Source of the DNA: Chrysaora quinquecirrha
Lineage: Eukaryota; Cnidaria; Scyphozoa; Semaeostomeae; Pelagiidae
Direction: 5' to 3'
Assembly: GCA_014526335.1 (NCBI GenBank)
Contig: JACTAT010000003.1
Span: forward strand, 291,431 to 355,430
Length of the DNA: 64,000 bases
Under the pieces are notes generated by a model. That model had not been told where the DNA came from. It saw only the letters and a program-made list of their open reading frames with translations, and made no database searches. Below, in pieces: positions 11,321 through 22,703 of this stretch (within the stretch, counting starts at the first letter, position 1; the number at the start of each line of letters is the position of its first letter). The translations under genes and the position numbers were made by a program.

Positions 11321-12626
11321 GTAATTTATAAACAGTGAGACGACCTGAAACCACCTGAGACGACCTGAAACCACCTGAAACGACCTGAAACGAGCCGTCA
11401 AATTTGGAATCGAGGCTGAAACGACCTGAGACGACTTGCTATCTTAGCAACGAAGTGTTAAGGTCAAGGGATTTGTATTGTTCTTTACGCATTATCGCAT
11501 TCTTTCTTATCACAATAGGAACACGTGTCAGTATCAAAGCGGCCATCCCTTTGGGAAGGCATTGTTCTTAATCTGTTGAAAAAAATCACTGTTGAAGCTG
11601 AAATTGATTGACTTGATATGATTTCGTGATGAAAAGGAGCAGTCCATTTTCAATAAAGAAATTTGGTTGTTGCCGTTCTCCCACAAATTCCCATTTACTG
11701 TATAAGCCGAAGGCCATTTCACTCTGCAAAAAGGCGTACGAGATTTTCATTAAAACAAAAGGACTTTCAAGGGATTTCCAAGAAAACAATAGGACTTCCA
11801 GTAAAGGTGTACAAGACTTTCAGGGAGTGGTGAATTGCCCCTCGGTATAAGCTTTATGCGTACCTTTTTTAAATAAAAACCAGGGGCTTTCTGAATTTTT
11901 TCACCTTTTCTTTTTGTTTTTATTCTGAATTTTGTGTTTAACGCCAAATTCTTTAGATCAACATGTTGGTTCCGAAACTCCATTATGGAGGCATAGGGGG
12001 GGGGGGAGCAGTTTGAAAACCGCGAAAACATTTTTTTAGCCAAAATAGTTGAAGCGTAGACCTACATGTTAAAACTTTCTTAAACCACACCGAAATCATA
12101 AATTGAAAAACCGAAAAACTGTACTTTTTGAAGGTAAAACCGTAAAACAGGAGGGGCGATTCATTCTTTGAAAACCTCGTACACCTTTGCTAGAAAACCT
12201 TTTGTTTTCACAAAAATCTCTTGGAGATCCTTTTGTTTTCATAAAAATCTCGTACACCTTTCCAAGGAGTGAATTGCCCCTTGGTAAAACTGCTCTTGAA
12301 GTGTCGAAAAACCCAGAAAACCGCCCATCATCATAACCCCTCATGCCCAATGACCCCTTATGGATTGGATAGACTGTCTTTCGCAGAAAATTAGGTGTCT
12401 GATGAAAGGATGGCCGGTTTGATACTGACACGTGTTCCTATTGTGATAAGAAAAGAATGCGACAATGCGTAAAGAACAATACAAATCCCTTGACCTTAAC
12501 ACTTCGTTGCTAAGATAGCAGGTCGTCTCAGGTCGTTTCAGCCTCGATTCCAAATTTGATGGCTCGTTTCAGGTGGTTTCAGGTGGTTTCAGCTCGTTTC
12601 AGGTTGTCTCACTGTTTATAAATTAC
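11321..12626. mobile_element. Foldback-like DNA transposon with 10-bp minisatellite ends
   Basis: The ends are long inverted repeats: 11321-11548 matches 12406-12626 on the opposite strand. Each arm begins GTAATTTATAAACAGTGAGA and then carries a 10-bp minisatellite of CGACCTGAAA/CCACCTGAGA type. Inner landmarks such as CAATAGGAACACGTGTCAGT (about 11514) recur inverted near 12420. If the true end is CAGTGAGAC (11333 and 12614), the palindrome TTTATAAA on both sides would be an 8-bp target duplication of hAT type. Because it is its own reverse complement, it may instead be part of the inverted repeat. No transposase frame is present. The element interrupts the degenerate GGAACAGGACT repeat that continues at 12627. 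Confidence 0.8.
11696..12293. repeat. Inner hairpin module of the foldback element
   Basis: A second inverted pair lies inside the arms: 11696-11825 (GTACGAGATTTTCATTAAAA, ending near AAAGGTGTACAAGACTTTCA) against 12160-12265. A flanking motif, GGAGTG(A/G)TGAATTGCCCCT, follows in direct orientation at both sites (about 11825 and 12265). A very similar module occurs in another foldback at 59885-60080. Confidence 0.7.
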
Positions 12627-13115
12627 GACCAGGGAATGGGACTAGGGACCATGAATAATTTAAGGACTAAAGAGCATATATAATAACAAGACCCAGTATC
12701 AGGACCAGGGAACTGGACTGAAGACAATGAATAATTTCAGGGCTAAGGAATATCACCATCAAAAAGGCTGAGGAATACGAATGTGGAACAGGACTGAAGA
12801 CTATGAATAATTTCAGGGACTAAGGAACATAAAAAATAACAACACTGAGAAACAGGACAAACGAATGGGACTGAAGACTATGGATAATTTCAGGACTAAG
12901 GAACATGAATAATAACAAGAACAAGGAACAGGATCAGGGAACAGGACTTAAGACCATGAATAATTTCAGGACCAAGGAGCATAAACATTACCAAAACAGG
13001 GGAACAGGAACAGAAGACATGGAAAATTGCAAGACTTAGGAACATGAACAAAGTAACACGAGTTAAAACCTGAAATATTGTCAGCACTAAGGAACATCCC
13101 AGAGAAAAGGACTTC
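12627..13115. repeat. Degenerate tandem repeat block, GGAACAGGACT type, copy 2
   Basis: Units resembling GACCATGAATAATTTCAGGA and GGACTAAGGAACAT recur about every 65-75 bp, for example at 12650, 12715, 12800, 12880 and 12955. The same repeat type occurs at 3870-4835. The minus-strand frame at 12896-13243 is a by-product of these units. Confidence 0.75.
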
Positions 13116-13663
13116 AGTTCACTTTTGTGGACAAAGGACACTTGGCTGAAACCAAGGAGCTGGGCGAAGGACCCTGTTGTGCCACTGCACAAGCATGGCT
13201 CTGCAGTCATGTTTACTAGCATCAGTATGAACTTCAAATTCATTCTCCCAATCAGGTGTTAGAGGATAACATCAGATGTTAAAAGAGCTGATTTCAAGTC
13301 ACGAATTTCGTTTGCATGTTGCTTAGTCCGGGCAAAAGGGCCTTTTTTGCTCAAAAGAGCACATACTGTAGCTATCTAAGCAATTCAAAGCAATTGAAAA
13401 GGCTATTTTAAAAATGCAAGGCCTTAGTTCCGTTTGATTTACTTTAAATATCCTCTCACATGTATCTTGCTTCCAACTCACAGCTTTGCTTCAACCTTGA
13501 GGCCCATGCTGTGTTTCATTTACAAATAATAGACTCCTTACACGAAGGTCAAGGTGTATAAGCAAGTCCAGGCTACAAGCATACAAACTAAAAATCCAGT
13601 TTTCTGCCAGAATATAATGCTGCTAGGCATGCGCTTCGCAGCAATAAAATCCAAAAATAAGAG
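13116..13663. other. Intergenic stretch without a recognisable feature
   Basis: No coding or repeat structure that I can support between the degenerate repeat and the next MITE. Confidence 0.5.
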
Positions 13664-14163
13664 TAGGCTGCCACTCCTAGGGATTTCCACCTACAGTAGA
13701 GATTTTTGGAGGTTTATGGGTTGTAGGGAAAACCTATCGTAGCAAATGAAAAGTAGGCAGATTTTTCAAAAATGTAGGTATTTTGCAGAAAAATATGAAA
13801 TTCTGGGAATTTTCTCAACATAATTGTAAAATTCTGATGTTTTTGCTGTGTGGAAGCTTCAAAAAGACTTCAAAGACCATACTTTATCCGTCATTGAGAC
13901 CTCTGTTTCAAACAACTGGGACTTCACCTCGTGGGAACCGCACCCTATTGTGGATCTCAGATGAGTCAAATGACGCGAAATCTTTGTCACTTTTTAGGTC
14001 ACATGATACCCAGGTGGTATAAAATAGGTGGAATGTGGGTAGATTTATCAAAATGTAGGGATTTGTAGCTTTAATTCTGTAATTTTGGAGGACATGCGTA
14101 GGTGGATCATTAGAAAACGCATGTGTGGTAAGGGAAATTTGAGTGTCAAGAGTGGCAGCCCTA
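13664..14163. mobile_element. MITE with GGCTGCCACTC ends
   Basis: The left end reads TAGGCTGCCACTC and the right end GAGTGGCAGCCCTA, forming a short terminal inverted repeat 500 bp apart. Inside, two stretches similar to GTAGATTTATCAAAATGTAG (about 13755 and 14038) lie in direct orientation. There is no clear target duplication and no coding frame, so the family is open. Confidence 0.45.
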
Positions 14164-14177
14164 GTTGTATTGTATTT

Positions 14178-14590
14178 ATTGAATGGATCATTTCGGTATG
14201 ACGTCACACGGCATTAAAATTTTTCAAAATCACATTATATCGAGTTTTCGATATGAAAATCGAATAAAGCAGCCAAAACTTAGTCTAGGTTCAAAGTTTC
14301 AGCTTCCTAGCGTTTGTGTTCTTAATTTTATGAGCATTCAAAGTTCCCGATTTCATAAAGGCTTTGACCGCAAAAAATTAACTTGGTGAAACTTTTTACC
14401 CCACACGGTCAAAGCCCTTATAAAATTGTAAACTTTGGACGCTCGTAGAATCGATAATACACGCGCTGAGATAGTAAAACTTTGCACCTAGACTAATTTT
14501 TGGGTGCTTTATACGATTTTCGCATCAAAAAATTGATATCTTGCGATTTCGAAAATTTTTTTTTCTACCGAAATGATCTATTGATAAAGA
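14178..14590. mobile_element. Hairpin MITE, about 400 bp, almost fully palindromic
   Basis: The two halves are reverse complements over roughly 200 bp around a centre near 14392. Outer ends are GGATCATTTCGGTA and TACCGAAATGATCTATT. Inner landmarks pair as CCAAAACTTAGTCTAGGTTC (14273) with its complement near 14490-14510, and AAGGCTTTGACCG (14358) with CGGTCAAAGCCC (14406). There is no coding frame. The superfamily cannot be named from the ends alone. Confidence 0.75.
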
Positions 14591-15394
14591 GAAAGAAAAG
14601 GCCAAAAACTGCAGACTGTACCTATTCATTGTATACCATGGAACATTAAAATTGCCCTTTCTAAAAATAAATCTGCATTTTCAACTTACTATCTATTGTC
14701 CTGGCTCTCAATGTCGATGGAAGTAACTCCACTTTTGAAGACTTGTTCAATGTTCTCGTTTTCATTGAGCCTAATCGAAGAAGCTCTCTCATTCTTCAGG
14801 CAACGACGTAGGAAGATAGGGTCCAATAGGCCAGTTTCTCGTGAATTTAAAATGAATTCATATTAGATTCCATCCATAAAAAACACAGATGGTACTAAAT
14901 GCCACAAAAGAAATCGAAACATATCAAATCCAAAAATTCAAACGAATCGTGATAAGGCAAGACATCAAGAGAAGAATCCTAGCAGCTTTTCTGTATCAAA
15001 ATCAATGTCGTCTAAATGCAGGACTTGCTCTTTTGGCGCGCAACGCAACGCAAGGGACGTGGGCATAATTATTCATGTTTCGAGTACTGATTGTACATTG
15101 TCTAAATCAAGGACCTTTCAGAGGCCCTTTTCATCCGTTCGTGAGATCGTTCTTGAGAATCTTTTACTTTACCCTGAGAAATAAATGGACCCAAATCGAC
15201 TATGCACCCGGGGCATCAAGGTGTAAACTCGCTAATTCATAGAGGAATGTAAAAACGTTGCCTGGGTACATGGGCCCTTAATCTTAAAATACTTTTCTTG
15301 AGTGTTGTATATTTATTTAGTACCATGTGAAATGCGTTTCAAAGGCACTATAGCTCGCATATGAAGCATTTATGTTGCTATTGCTAGGTCTCTT
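14591..15394. other. Intergenic stretch without a recognisable feature
   Basis: I see no gene or repeat structure that I can support here, apart from a short GC-rich patch near 15035-15062 (GGCGCGCAACGCAACGC). Confidence 0.45.
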
Positions 15395-16018
15395 CTCTCT
15401 TGTTTCGAGAAATTATTTCAGCGACATGTATGCAAAAGAGTCCAGGAATTCCTTAAAAAACACAACATTATCTACAAATATCAGTTTGGATTCAGAGAAA
15501 ACCATTCAAATGCTCTTGCGTTAACTGAGGCTCTAAATGAACTTTACAATAACCTTGATAAAGGTACCTTTGTAATTGGCGTCTTTCTTGACCTCAAAAA
15601 GGCTTTCGATGCCATAGATCACGAGATTCTAATTAAAAAACTCGAGCATTACGGCTTTAGAGGGATCTCCAATAAATGGTTCACTAGTTACCTTACCAAT
15701 AGGCAACAATATGCATTTGTAAACAAGACGCAATCTGAATTTGGCAACATCACCCCAGGGATACCACAAGGATCCGTGCTTTGCTCTTTACTCTTTACGA
15801 TATATATCAATGACCTAGTAAATGCAACAAAATTAAAACCAAGGATTTTTGCCGATGATACAACCATCTTCTCATCCGGGCAAAATATTGATAAACTAAT
15901 TGCTGAGACAAGCATTGAACTTGATAAACTAAGTATTTGGCTGCTTTCTAATAAATTGAAACTGAGCATCGAGAAAACTGTATACTCAGTCTTTTCCCCA
16001 AGTAAATTCTCAAATATA
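15395..16018 (+). pseudogene. LINE reverse transcriptase, fingers and palm
   Basis: The frame is open from about 15395 to a TGA at 16019 and contains the FADDTT catalytic box at about 15850. The endonuclease part is lost by 5' truncation. The chain stops where the thumb would begin, exactly at the edge of the inverted segment. Confidence 0.85.
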
Positions 16019-16680
16019 TGAGCTTAATTTTTCATTTTTCAGATGTTTGATATATACATTTTGTGATTTGATTCTCCTAATTTCTGATTTCTGCTTGTTC
16101 CAGAGTTTGGCTCCTTTTACTATTATTGCCCCCTTACCTAAGCATTTGCGCGTTTTAGGTATTTTGTAGAGATCATTGTGTCTTGTAGAGTAAGCATGTA
16201 TGGTTGAATTTGCTTTAAAGAAATTATGGAATACCTCTGGGAGATTGCTTTTGTTATGTGTAAAAGAATGCATTATTTCTAACACTTTTAGCTCATATTG
16301 ATATTTAACTTTTAACGTTTCAAAGTTGTAATGTATTTTATTTGTTGATGCTAATCGGTTTTTAAATTGAAGGATTTTCAGTATACGATTTTGGTGAACT
16401 TGCAGACGGTTTACAAGTTTAGTAGAAGTATCGCTGTAAATTTCAAGGGCATAGTCAATCTTTGATTGTATGAAGGCATTGTATAGAGATTTTAAACATT
16501 TCTTTGGAAGCAGGTGACGTATTTTTCTGAAGATAGAGGCATATTTGATAATACTTGTACCTACTTGATTAATATGTTTTTCCCATGTAAGTTTGTCGTC
16601 AATGGTTAAGCCTAAGTATTTCACTCATGGGATCTTTTAATTTCTTCACCTATTCTTACTTTTGTTGCATCTTGGAAGGA
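16010..16680 (-). pseudogene. LINE ORF2 thumb and C-terminal domain, inverted
   Basis: On the minus strand, 204 codons from 16624 down to 16010 match the post-palm region of CR1/L2-type LINEs (KYLGLTIDDKLTWEKHIN, YNAFIQSKIDYALEIYSD, KGAKLWNKQKSEIRRIK). The upstream continuation, KSFQDATKVRIGEEIKRSHE, is in another frame because of a one-base loss near 16627. The segment begins and ends where the plus-strand RT lacks sequence, so it is probably the same element's own C-terminus. Confidence 0.8.
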
Positions 16681-17015
16681 TTTTTTATAATAATTATTAG
16701 CTCAATAACCCATTGATTAATTTGCTATCTTTAATTATTCCTATTGACTTTGGCTTGTTACAAGCCAGGTTTTGCTGTAGTTACAGTTATTTGCTTATTA
16801 GCTGTTATCTTTAGTTAATTAAATATTTTAATATTTGGACTTGCTTTTTCTTTTTAAAATTTATTTTGAATTAAACATTTTGTGTTCAATCTGTATTAAT
16901 TGTTTTAACTTAGTATGTAAGTAAGCGCCCCAGACTCGATAAGCCTTGCTTCTTCTGGGGCGTATGTCAACGTATGTACAGTGTAGTCACTTACTGTAAC
17001 TAATATGTTGTCGTG
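16681..17015 (+). other. Likely 3' UTR of the LINE with terminal stem-loop
   Basis: AT-rich noncoding sequence ends in GCGCCCCAGACTCGATAAGC followed by a loop and CTTCTGGGGCG (16925-16960). The stem has eight or more pairs. Its plus orientation agrees with the RT half and disagrees with the inverted C-terminal half. Confidence 0.6.
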
Positions 17016-17679
17016 AATCAGAATTTAAAGCAGAGTGACACTAAATTTTCAAGTACATCTGCAGCCCAATATTGGTTAACGCAGAAGCGTCCATCATATC
17101 ATTCCATTCCATTATTCCACACTTTTTAAAGATAGTCATTAACAGCACGGAGCATTTTCACAATTTAGGTTCTGTTGTTTTTTGATTCAATTCAACTAAA
17201 CTGAGTGGCATTCGCATTTGGCATCTCAGAAAACGAAAACACACTCAGATATCTAGACTATACCGTATATGCTCCACACAAAATGCTGATTGCTGTCACA
17301 GAAAGCTTCTGAAGGTTGAGAGAACAATTCATTTGGTCAAGATATGAGAGTTCGAAGGAATAGAAACTGTTTCCTAAGTGTGAAATCACTTGCACTTTCA
17401 CTTGCATCAACAGTTGGTGATGTTCCTGTCAAAAAACAGCAGGTGAGGAAATAGAAATCAAATGTCAGTTCAGTTGTATGGAGAGGGCTCCGCATTGATT
17501 TTTAGGTAAAAAGGAATTACAACAGACTGTCTATCTGTTGCATTTTTTGTGGTCTCTGGTGGCATAGGGCCACAGTCATGTCAGGTTGTTTATGATGTGG
17601 ATGTGGTGTTCCAACCATCATCATATGGATAGATGGTCTTTCTATCCCAGACTGGAATCTTTGAGCACTGCGCACCTAA
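17016..17679. other. Intergenic stretch without a recognisable feature
   Basis: No coding, RNA or terminal-repeat structure that I can support. Confidence 0.45.
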
Positions 17680-18335
17680 GGCAATTGTTCTCCAAACAAT
17701 AGGGACTATTATTTTCTATTTTTTTATCAAAAATTGTGCACCAAAGTTCTTGGGTGTGCACGACAAAGTTTCAAGCCAGGTTTCCATCTGTGATTGCCCA
17801 GAGTGCATTCCGTGTTACTGCCACGCTGGAGATACGCCAACAAAAAAGGACTTCATGCCAAAAGAACAATTTATCTATTGTTTTATAATTGAAATAATAG
17901 TCTAGGCTATTGTTTTTTTGAAAGATCCACGCCAGTACGCCAATAAAATTTCGGACTCCACGCCGGAGATCTCCGGCGTAGGCTACATGGAATGCACACT
18001 GGGTGATTGCCAGAGGCTCCAAACAGAAGCAATTCTTCACTGGCATCAGACAGCAGGGGCAGAAGCACCAAATTCAAGGCAAAACAATAGGATGATCAAA
18101 GAATTTCAAAATCTTTATCGGGGAAAGCTGTAATTGCCCTGCTTCTGCACTCCCTCTGCCCTTCCCCCCTCTGATTGCAGAGATAAACAACCTCTTTTGG
18201 TCCATGCCCAATAAGCTGGGGTTGTGAATTAACAGGTTAAGTGGAAAATTTTGAAAATGACTTGTTTTGATTATACGACTTGTGTTGTGCACACCAAAAA
18301 CAATAGAAAAAAAACCCCCTGTTGTTTGGACAGCT
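17680..18335. mobile_element. Imperfect palindromic element (MITE-like)
   Basis: Two nested inverted pairs are visible. TGATTGCCCAGAGTGCATTC (17790) pairs with GAATGCACACTGGGTGATTG (17990), and CTCCAAACAATAGGG (17690) pairs imperfectly with CCCTGTTGTTTGGAC (18318). The inner right arm holds the sharp palindrome CCGGAGATCTCCGG (about 17962). Ends and target duplication are not clear, so the boundaries are approximate. The frames on both strands in this stretch are mirror images of the arms and not genes. Confidence 0.55.
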
Positions 18336-18432
18336 GCACAATCTGGAAATATAAATGGTTATAAAATTGATAACATGAGCACAAAGACAGTGAAAGTCAG
18401 CTCTTTGCTTTAAGTTCTTTAGAATTTCAGTA

Positions 18433-19014
18433 CAGTACATCCTTGATTATCTGAAGCTTGCTTATCCAAATCTCGATTATCCGAACCTCAATTTTCCGAA
18501 AGGCACAAATTTCTTAATCCTTCTGTTTTATCCAAATTAATTTTAGATTAACCCATGGCTAATCCCACTATTTTGAATCTTTGTCCAATAAAGTTACTCT
18601 ATTATTTTAGCCATTTTATTAAATAATTTATCTTTTGTTTTTAACAGATTATATACATTAACGATATAACGTGACAGAGCCACACAACGTTATTTAAAAG
18701 TTACATCTCACAGGACTGCAGAAGTGATGTCACAGAGTTAACATGCTACCACTCCACCATCCTATCGTTGCAAAATATCTCTCCATTCCTTGCGATCCTT
18801 TGCTAGTTCACTTGCTTTTTTCCCACATCAAATTGTTTGCCTGCAATTGTTTTCTTATCAGTTCAATCCACGTAAGTTTAGGTCTTCCCCTTGGTCTTTT
18901 CGATTTTATCAGATTAGCAAGTGAAATTGTCCTCAATTATCTGAATTTTTGACTTATCCAAACAACCCTCCATAAAATTGTGTTCAACATGGTCGGATAA
19001 TCAAGGATGTACTG
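18433..19014. mobile_element. Pogo/Tigger-like MITE with TA target duplication
   Basis: The ends are inverted copies of CAGTACATCCTTGATTATC, at 18433 and ending at 19014, each flanked by TA (18431-18432 and 19015-19016). Subterminal stretches repeat ATTATCCGAA-type words. TA duplication and CAGT-type ends fit the pogo/Tigger branch of Tc1/mariner. There is no transposase. A LINE-tail fragment lies inside (18750-18915). Confidence 0.75.
18750..18915 (-). pseudogene. LINE C-terminal tail fragment inside the pogo-like MITE
   Basis: The minus strand reads RPRGRPKLTWIELIRKQLQA, then after a one-base shift in an A-run KASELAKDRKEWRDILQR and a stop. This is the short Arg/Pro-rich C-terminal end recalled from many LINE ORF2 proteins. 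Only about 50 codons remain. It is either a nested insertion or sequence captured by the MITE. Confidence 0.65.
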
Positions 19015-19016
19015 TA

Positions 19017-20329
19017 TTGGATGAGTCTTAAGCAAACATTTTTCATGCTTGAACGAAACATGAAAAACAGAAAAACCAAAAAATACCAAATGATCTGTAC
19101 TGAAATATATGGTGTATTAGTCACATGACATCTATGTCCATGTGCAAAGCCATTGTTGTGTCAATCATCATTTAACAATTGACATAATAGCAATGATTAC
19201 AATTCTCAACAAAGTTCTCATCTTGAGAGTGCAAATTGCAGAGCAAGCAGTCTGATCTTTTGCAATCAGGCCAGGGATAAAGTGCTAAGTCAACTCATAA
19301 GCCATGGGCTAGTAAAGGACTGTAACTTCCATGTTTCTTTTCATTTTCAAAGGGACTTGAATTTTGCCACAAATTTAAATTGTAAAAAGTGCATAACCCT
19401 GTCTAAATTAAAGATCCTACATCATCATTTTATTGCTTTTATCTGTATAATTTGTACCATACATAGCAGTTGTTAACAAATTAAAAAAAAATTAGTTACT
19501 TTTTTGGTCTTTCAATAGAGAATTGAGCACAAAGATAGGAGAGGCCCTTAGTTTATCAGAGTATTTTGAAACTTGCAGAGCTTTATGGTTTGATAAATCT
19601 CTCTTTGTGTGAGCCAGAAGTCTTCACAACAAAAATCTCAAAAAAATTTCTTTATATGAAGCATTTAAATCATCAGTTTATTACCAGACAATTTGAATTG
19701 AAAGGGTTTTTCCTCAGGGTTCCTGATTTGAATTGTAAGGTATTTTAATTTCAAGGGTTTGTTGGGGTTTTCAAGTGAATAAACCTTTTTCTAATTTTTT
19801 AATGTAAGCACAATAAGTAATTGGGTAATTTTTGAAGCTATAATTGATATAATCTACAGTTATTACTGCAAAATGTGGAACAATAGATCTGGCGGTGCAG
19901 TGGTCCAAACAGTCCGTTCGACAAGTTTATTTCATTAGAATTGGCAAATTGCCACTTACATTTACTTATTGACAAAACAACCATACTATAAGGGCAAACA
20001 TTCTTAACACAGCAATCGAGGAATCTGGGGCTAGTGTGGCTGGCTTAGCATTCCATGTCATGTACTGTCACAGCATTTTGGCATACTTTTTTATCTTCAC
20101 GAAAAGGAACAAAGGAATGCCAATAACAATTAGCATTATTTCTTTATTTGCTCATTGCACTTTGGAACTTATCATCATTGATGTTGTTCTTCTTTTTTGG
20201 ACTACAGAACCATTGAATTCTGGAATGGATTATTCTTTTATTCTGAAATTCATTAGTCCTCCTTTTCTACAGTTCCTTTGTTCCAATATTGATTTCATAT
20301 AAATTGGCTATTGTTACATTAGCTATCAT
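19017..20329. other. Intergenic stretch without a recognisable feature
   Basis: Short AT-rich frames only (19282-19476, 19566-19748, 20036-20302), none with recognisable motifs. The first exon of the downstream kinase gene could lie anywhere between here and 22.7 kb, but I cannot identify it. Confidence 0.4.
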
Positions 20330-20770
20330 TTCCATCATTTACATCATTTTCATCATCAGTATATGTCATATCCATTTACATCATCAGTATTTCAATTGAA
20401 AAGAAAAGAATTTAGATAATAGGAATAACAACAAAATATGCCCTGTAATGAGACAAAAGGGTTGAAGCCCACTGAAAGCAACCTTGTTTTGTGTTTCACA
20501 ATAACAGCTATTGTAACGTCATTTCCTTAAGAGAGTCAGAGTTTTCAGATTGAAAGAAATAGATATAAATGTAGACAATAGAAATAAGAACAGCAGCTAT
20601 TGATACATAATTTCCTTTACATTATCAGTATTTTAGATGAAAAGAAGAGATAACAATGTAGATAATAGAAATAACAATAACAACAACAGCTCTTGTTTCA
20701 TTTTGTCCTTTATATCTTTAGTATTTCAGTTGGAAAAAAGATACCATAGATAATTCATATAACAACATCA
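20330..20770. repeat. Degenerate tandem repeat with ACATCATCAGTATTTCA motif
   Basis: A unit containing (A/T)TCAGTATTTCA(A/G)TTGAAA followed by A-rich sequence and AATAGAAATAACAACA recurs at about 20385, 20540, 20625 and 20720. Spacing is irregular (95-155 bp). It is noncoding. Confidence 0.6.
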
Positions 20771-22703
20771 ACAAAAACCAACTTCCAAAACCCATAACTT
20801 CGTTCAAAGAAGTCAGATTGCAATGAGTCATACATCAATCGATTTTTCTGGATCAGTGCTTTCATTTGACATATAACATATCCTTTTTGATCACGTCAGC
20901 AAAAATAAGATGTATGATGTCATACATCTTTATGATGTCATATATGTAATAAAAACACAAATTTCTTAAATTTGTCTACTTAATATTAGTCAGATAATTG
21001 AAAGGTATCTTAGGAATTGCTAAAGACCTCAAACATACTTTGAAAAACCTGTTTTACTTTATTCATATTTATTTGGCATTTTTTATTGATATTTCTTTGA
21101 TACAACAAATTTCACTACTTTCCACCTAAAAGCAAAGTATTACATGGTTTTTTCCGTGAAAGTTTGGCACTATTGGCATAATATGAGAATTTTCCACAGG
21201 AAAGCTTATTTTGCTACTTCCTAATTTGGTTCCTTGGCAACAGATCAGGTGACCAATTAGCACCCATTTGTCATTTAATTACTAATGAAGGATCACTAAT
21301 CATATATACCAAGTTTAATTTCCCTAAGTGTTATTGTTCTCGAGATATATAAGGGGGCATTTTTTGCCTGAGATCCCGGGTAGAAAAGAGTTAAAACAAA
21401 GAAATTCCTATAATAATTCTTTATCAAGTGTCCACTTGTTGTTGTGAACATTTTTAATCAGTTCATTTCTTAAAAAAACCTTATCATGTTTGACAGTAAT
21501 GTCTAGATGAATTAAAATCATATTTCCCACCGTTGGAGATTGGAACATTGACTTCGTTTTATTTCTACGTTTTTTTCTTTGAGCACTATTTTTAGGTTTT
21601 TCAGTTACTAATATTTTGACTCTGCCTGTTATAACAGCCATCACACCACAAACCAAGAATATTGTTTCATGAACCTTTTTTCGTACCGTAGAATTCGGAA
21701 TAAAATTTGTATTACAAAAATACATTTCAGAATAGGTTAAAATGATACTCGAAAGGATAAGTTAAAAGACGTATCAGAATTTGAGAACGCTTTGATCAGA
21801 TCTGAAACTCACTCATAAAACATGGGCTGAGAACACCAGCACCGAGGAACCTAGAAGAAGCAAGAAGGACCAGAATTGATTAATAGGAACTATTAGGGGA
21901 ACAAGCAATAGGACTAAGGTCCAAAATATGTCTTGCTTCCTATCTTTCCTTCTCCTTTCTTCCATTGTTCATCAAGCCTTGCAAAACGTTAAAAGGCTAA
22001 ACCACTCGGCCCTTTCCGTTATTGAGACGACTTTTTCCTTTGCATTTTAAGTACTGTTGAAAGCTAAAAAGGTAAAAGCCATCCATTCCCTTTGTCATGC
22101 TTACTAATTTCGCCCTTGAAAACTGAGCTCCGTTAAATGACTAAATTATCAATGCCTATAGTCATTGATACTAAAGAGTAGAAAGCACTTAAAAGCCAAA
22201 ACCACCCGTGAGTCGAGCTTCTGAGGCTAACCTTTATCTTCCGCGTTAGGCATGTCGAAAGATTATATTTGAAGCAACCTCACCTCAGCATTAACAAAGT
22301 AGAAGGCTTCTAATTCCCTCAAACTTGTTTGCCACTATTTTCTTGGGAGGGGCTTCAATATCTAATATTTCATTTCAGTACAAGTAGGCATAATTTCAAA
22401 AATTTATTTTTAGTTTACGGGCAGTAACATTTTGTTGTTTGAGGGCGGATAATATCTTGAGTCAATTCTTTATTCTTTTGGCTAGGTAGACTAGCCAACA
22501 GAAAACAAATTGAAAATGATAGCAAATTCATAACTATATTAAAAGGAAAGTCTTTCTTATACTGAAATCTCAAATATATTTCTTTGCAGTCTTGCAAGTA
22601 ATGTCTTATAAAACGATCAGTAATTTTAATGTGATCCACTTTTCGAAAATAGATTCATGAGCTGCTCAGTGGTTGCCCTCCGTTACCATGTCATTACACC
22701 GAG
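20771..22703. other. Upstream region of the PI4KA exons; no supported feature
   Basis: A short palindromic stretch, ATGATGTCATACATC with a second ATGATGTCATATAT copy, lies at about 20917-20950. The minus-strand frame at 21408-21725 (105 codons, Lys-rich, no known motif) is the longest frame, and I cannot support it as a gene. The missing 5' end of PI4KA must lie here or further upstream. Confidence 0.4.

Larger units (their letters stand above)
15395..17015 (+). mobile_element. LINE (CR1/L2-type), 5'-truncated, with C-terminal part inverted in place
   Basis: The plus strand at 15395-16018 encodes RT fingers and palm (FGFRENHSNALALTEALNEL, FLDLKKAFDAIDHEIL, IPQGSVLCSLLFTIYINDL, FADDTTIF). The frame ends after SVFSPSKFSN. 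The following segment, about 16019-16680, is on the minus strand and encodes the missing rest (YYKKSFQDATKVRIGEEIKR, then KYLGLTIDDKLTWEKHIN to KNEKLSS). After 16680 the sequence is AT-rich and ends in a stem-loop, GCCCCAGA (16927) pairing with TCTGGGGC (16952), in the plus orientation. I recall such terminal stem-loops from CR1/L2-like 3' tails. The order is explained by flipping one internal segment of a single element. Confidence 0.8.

Noticed and set aside
12096..12431. Minus-strand 111-codon frame, with others at 11534-12043
   Set aside because: They lie in the arms and inner hairpin of the foldback; the frames mirror each other across the palindrome.
21408..21725. Minus-strand Lys-rich frame of 105 codons upstream of PI4KA
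   Set aside because: No recognisable domain, no supporting neighbours; a chance frame is more likely.
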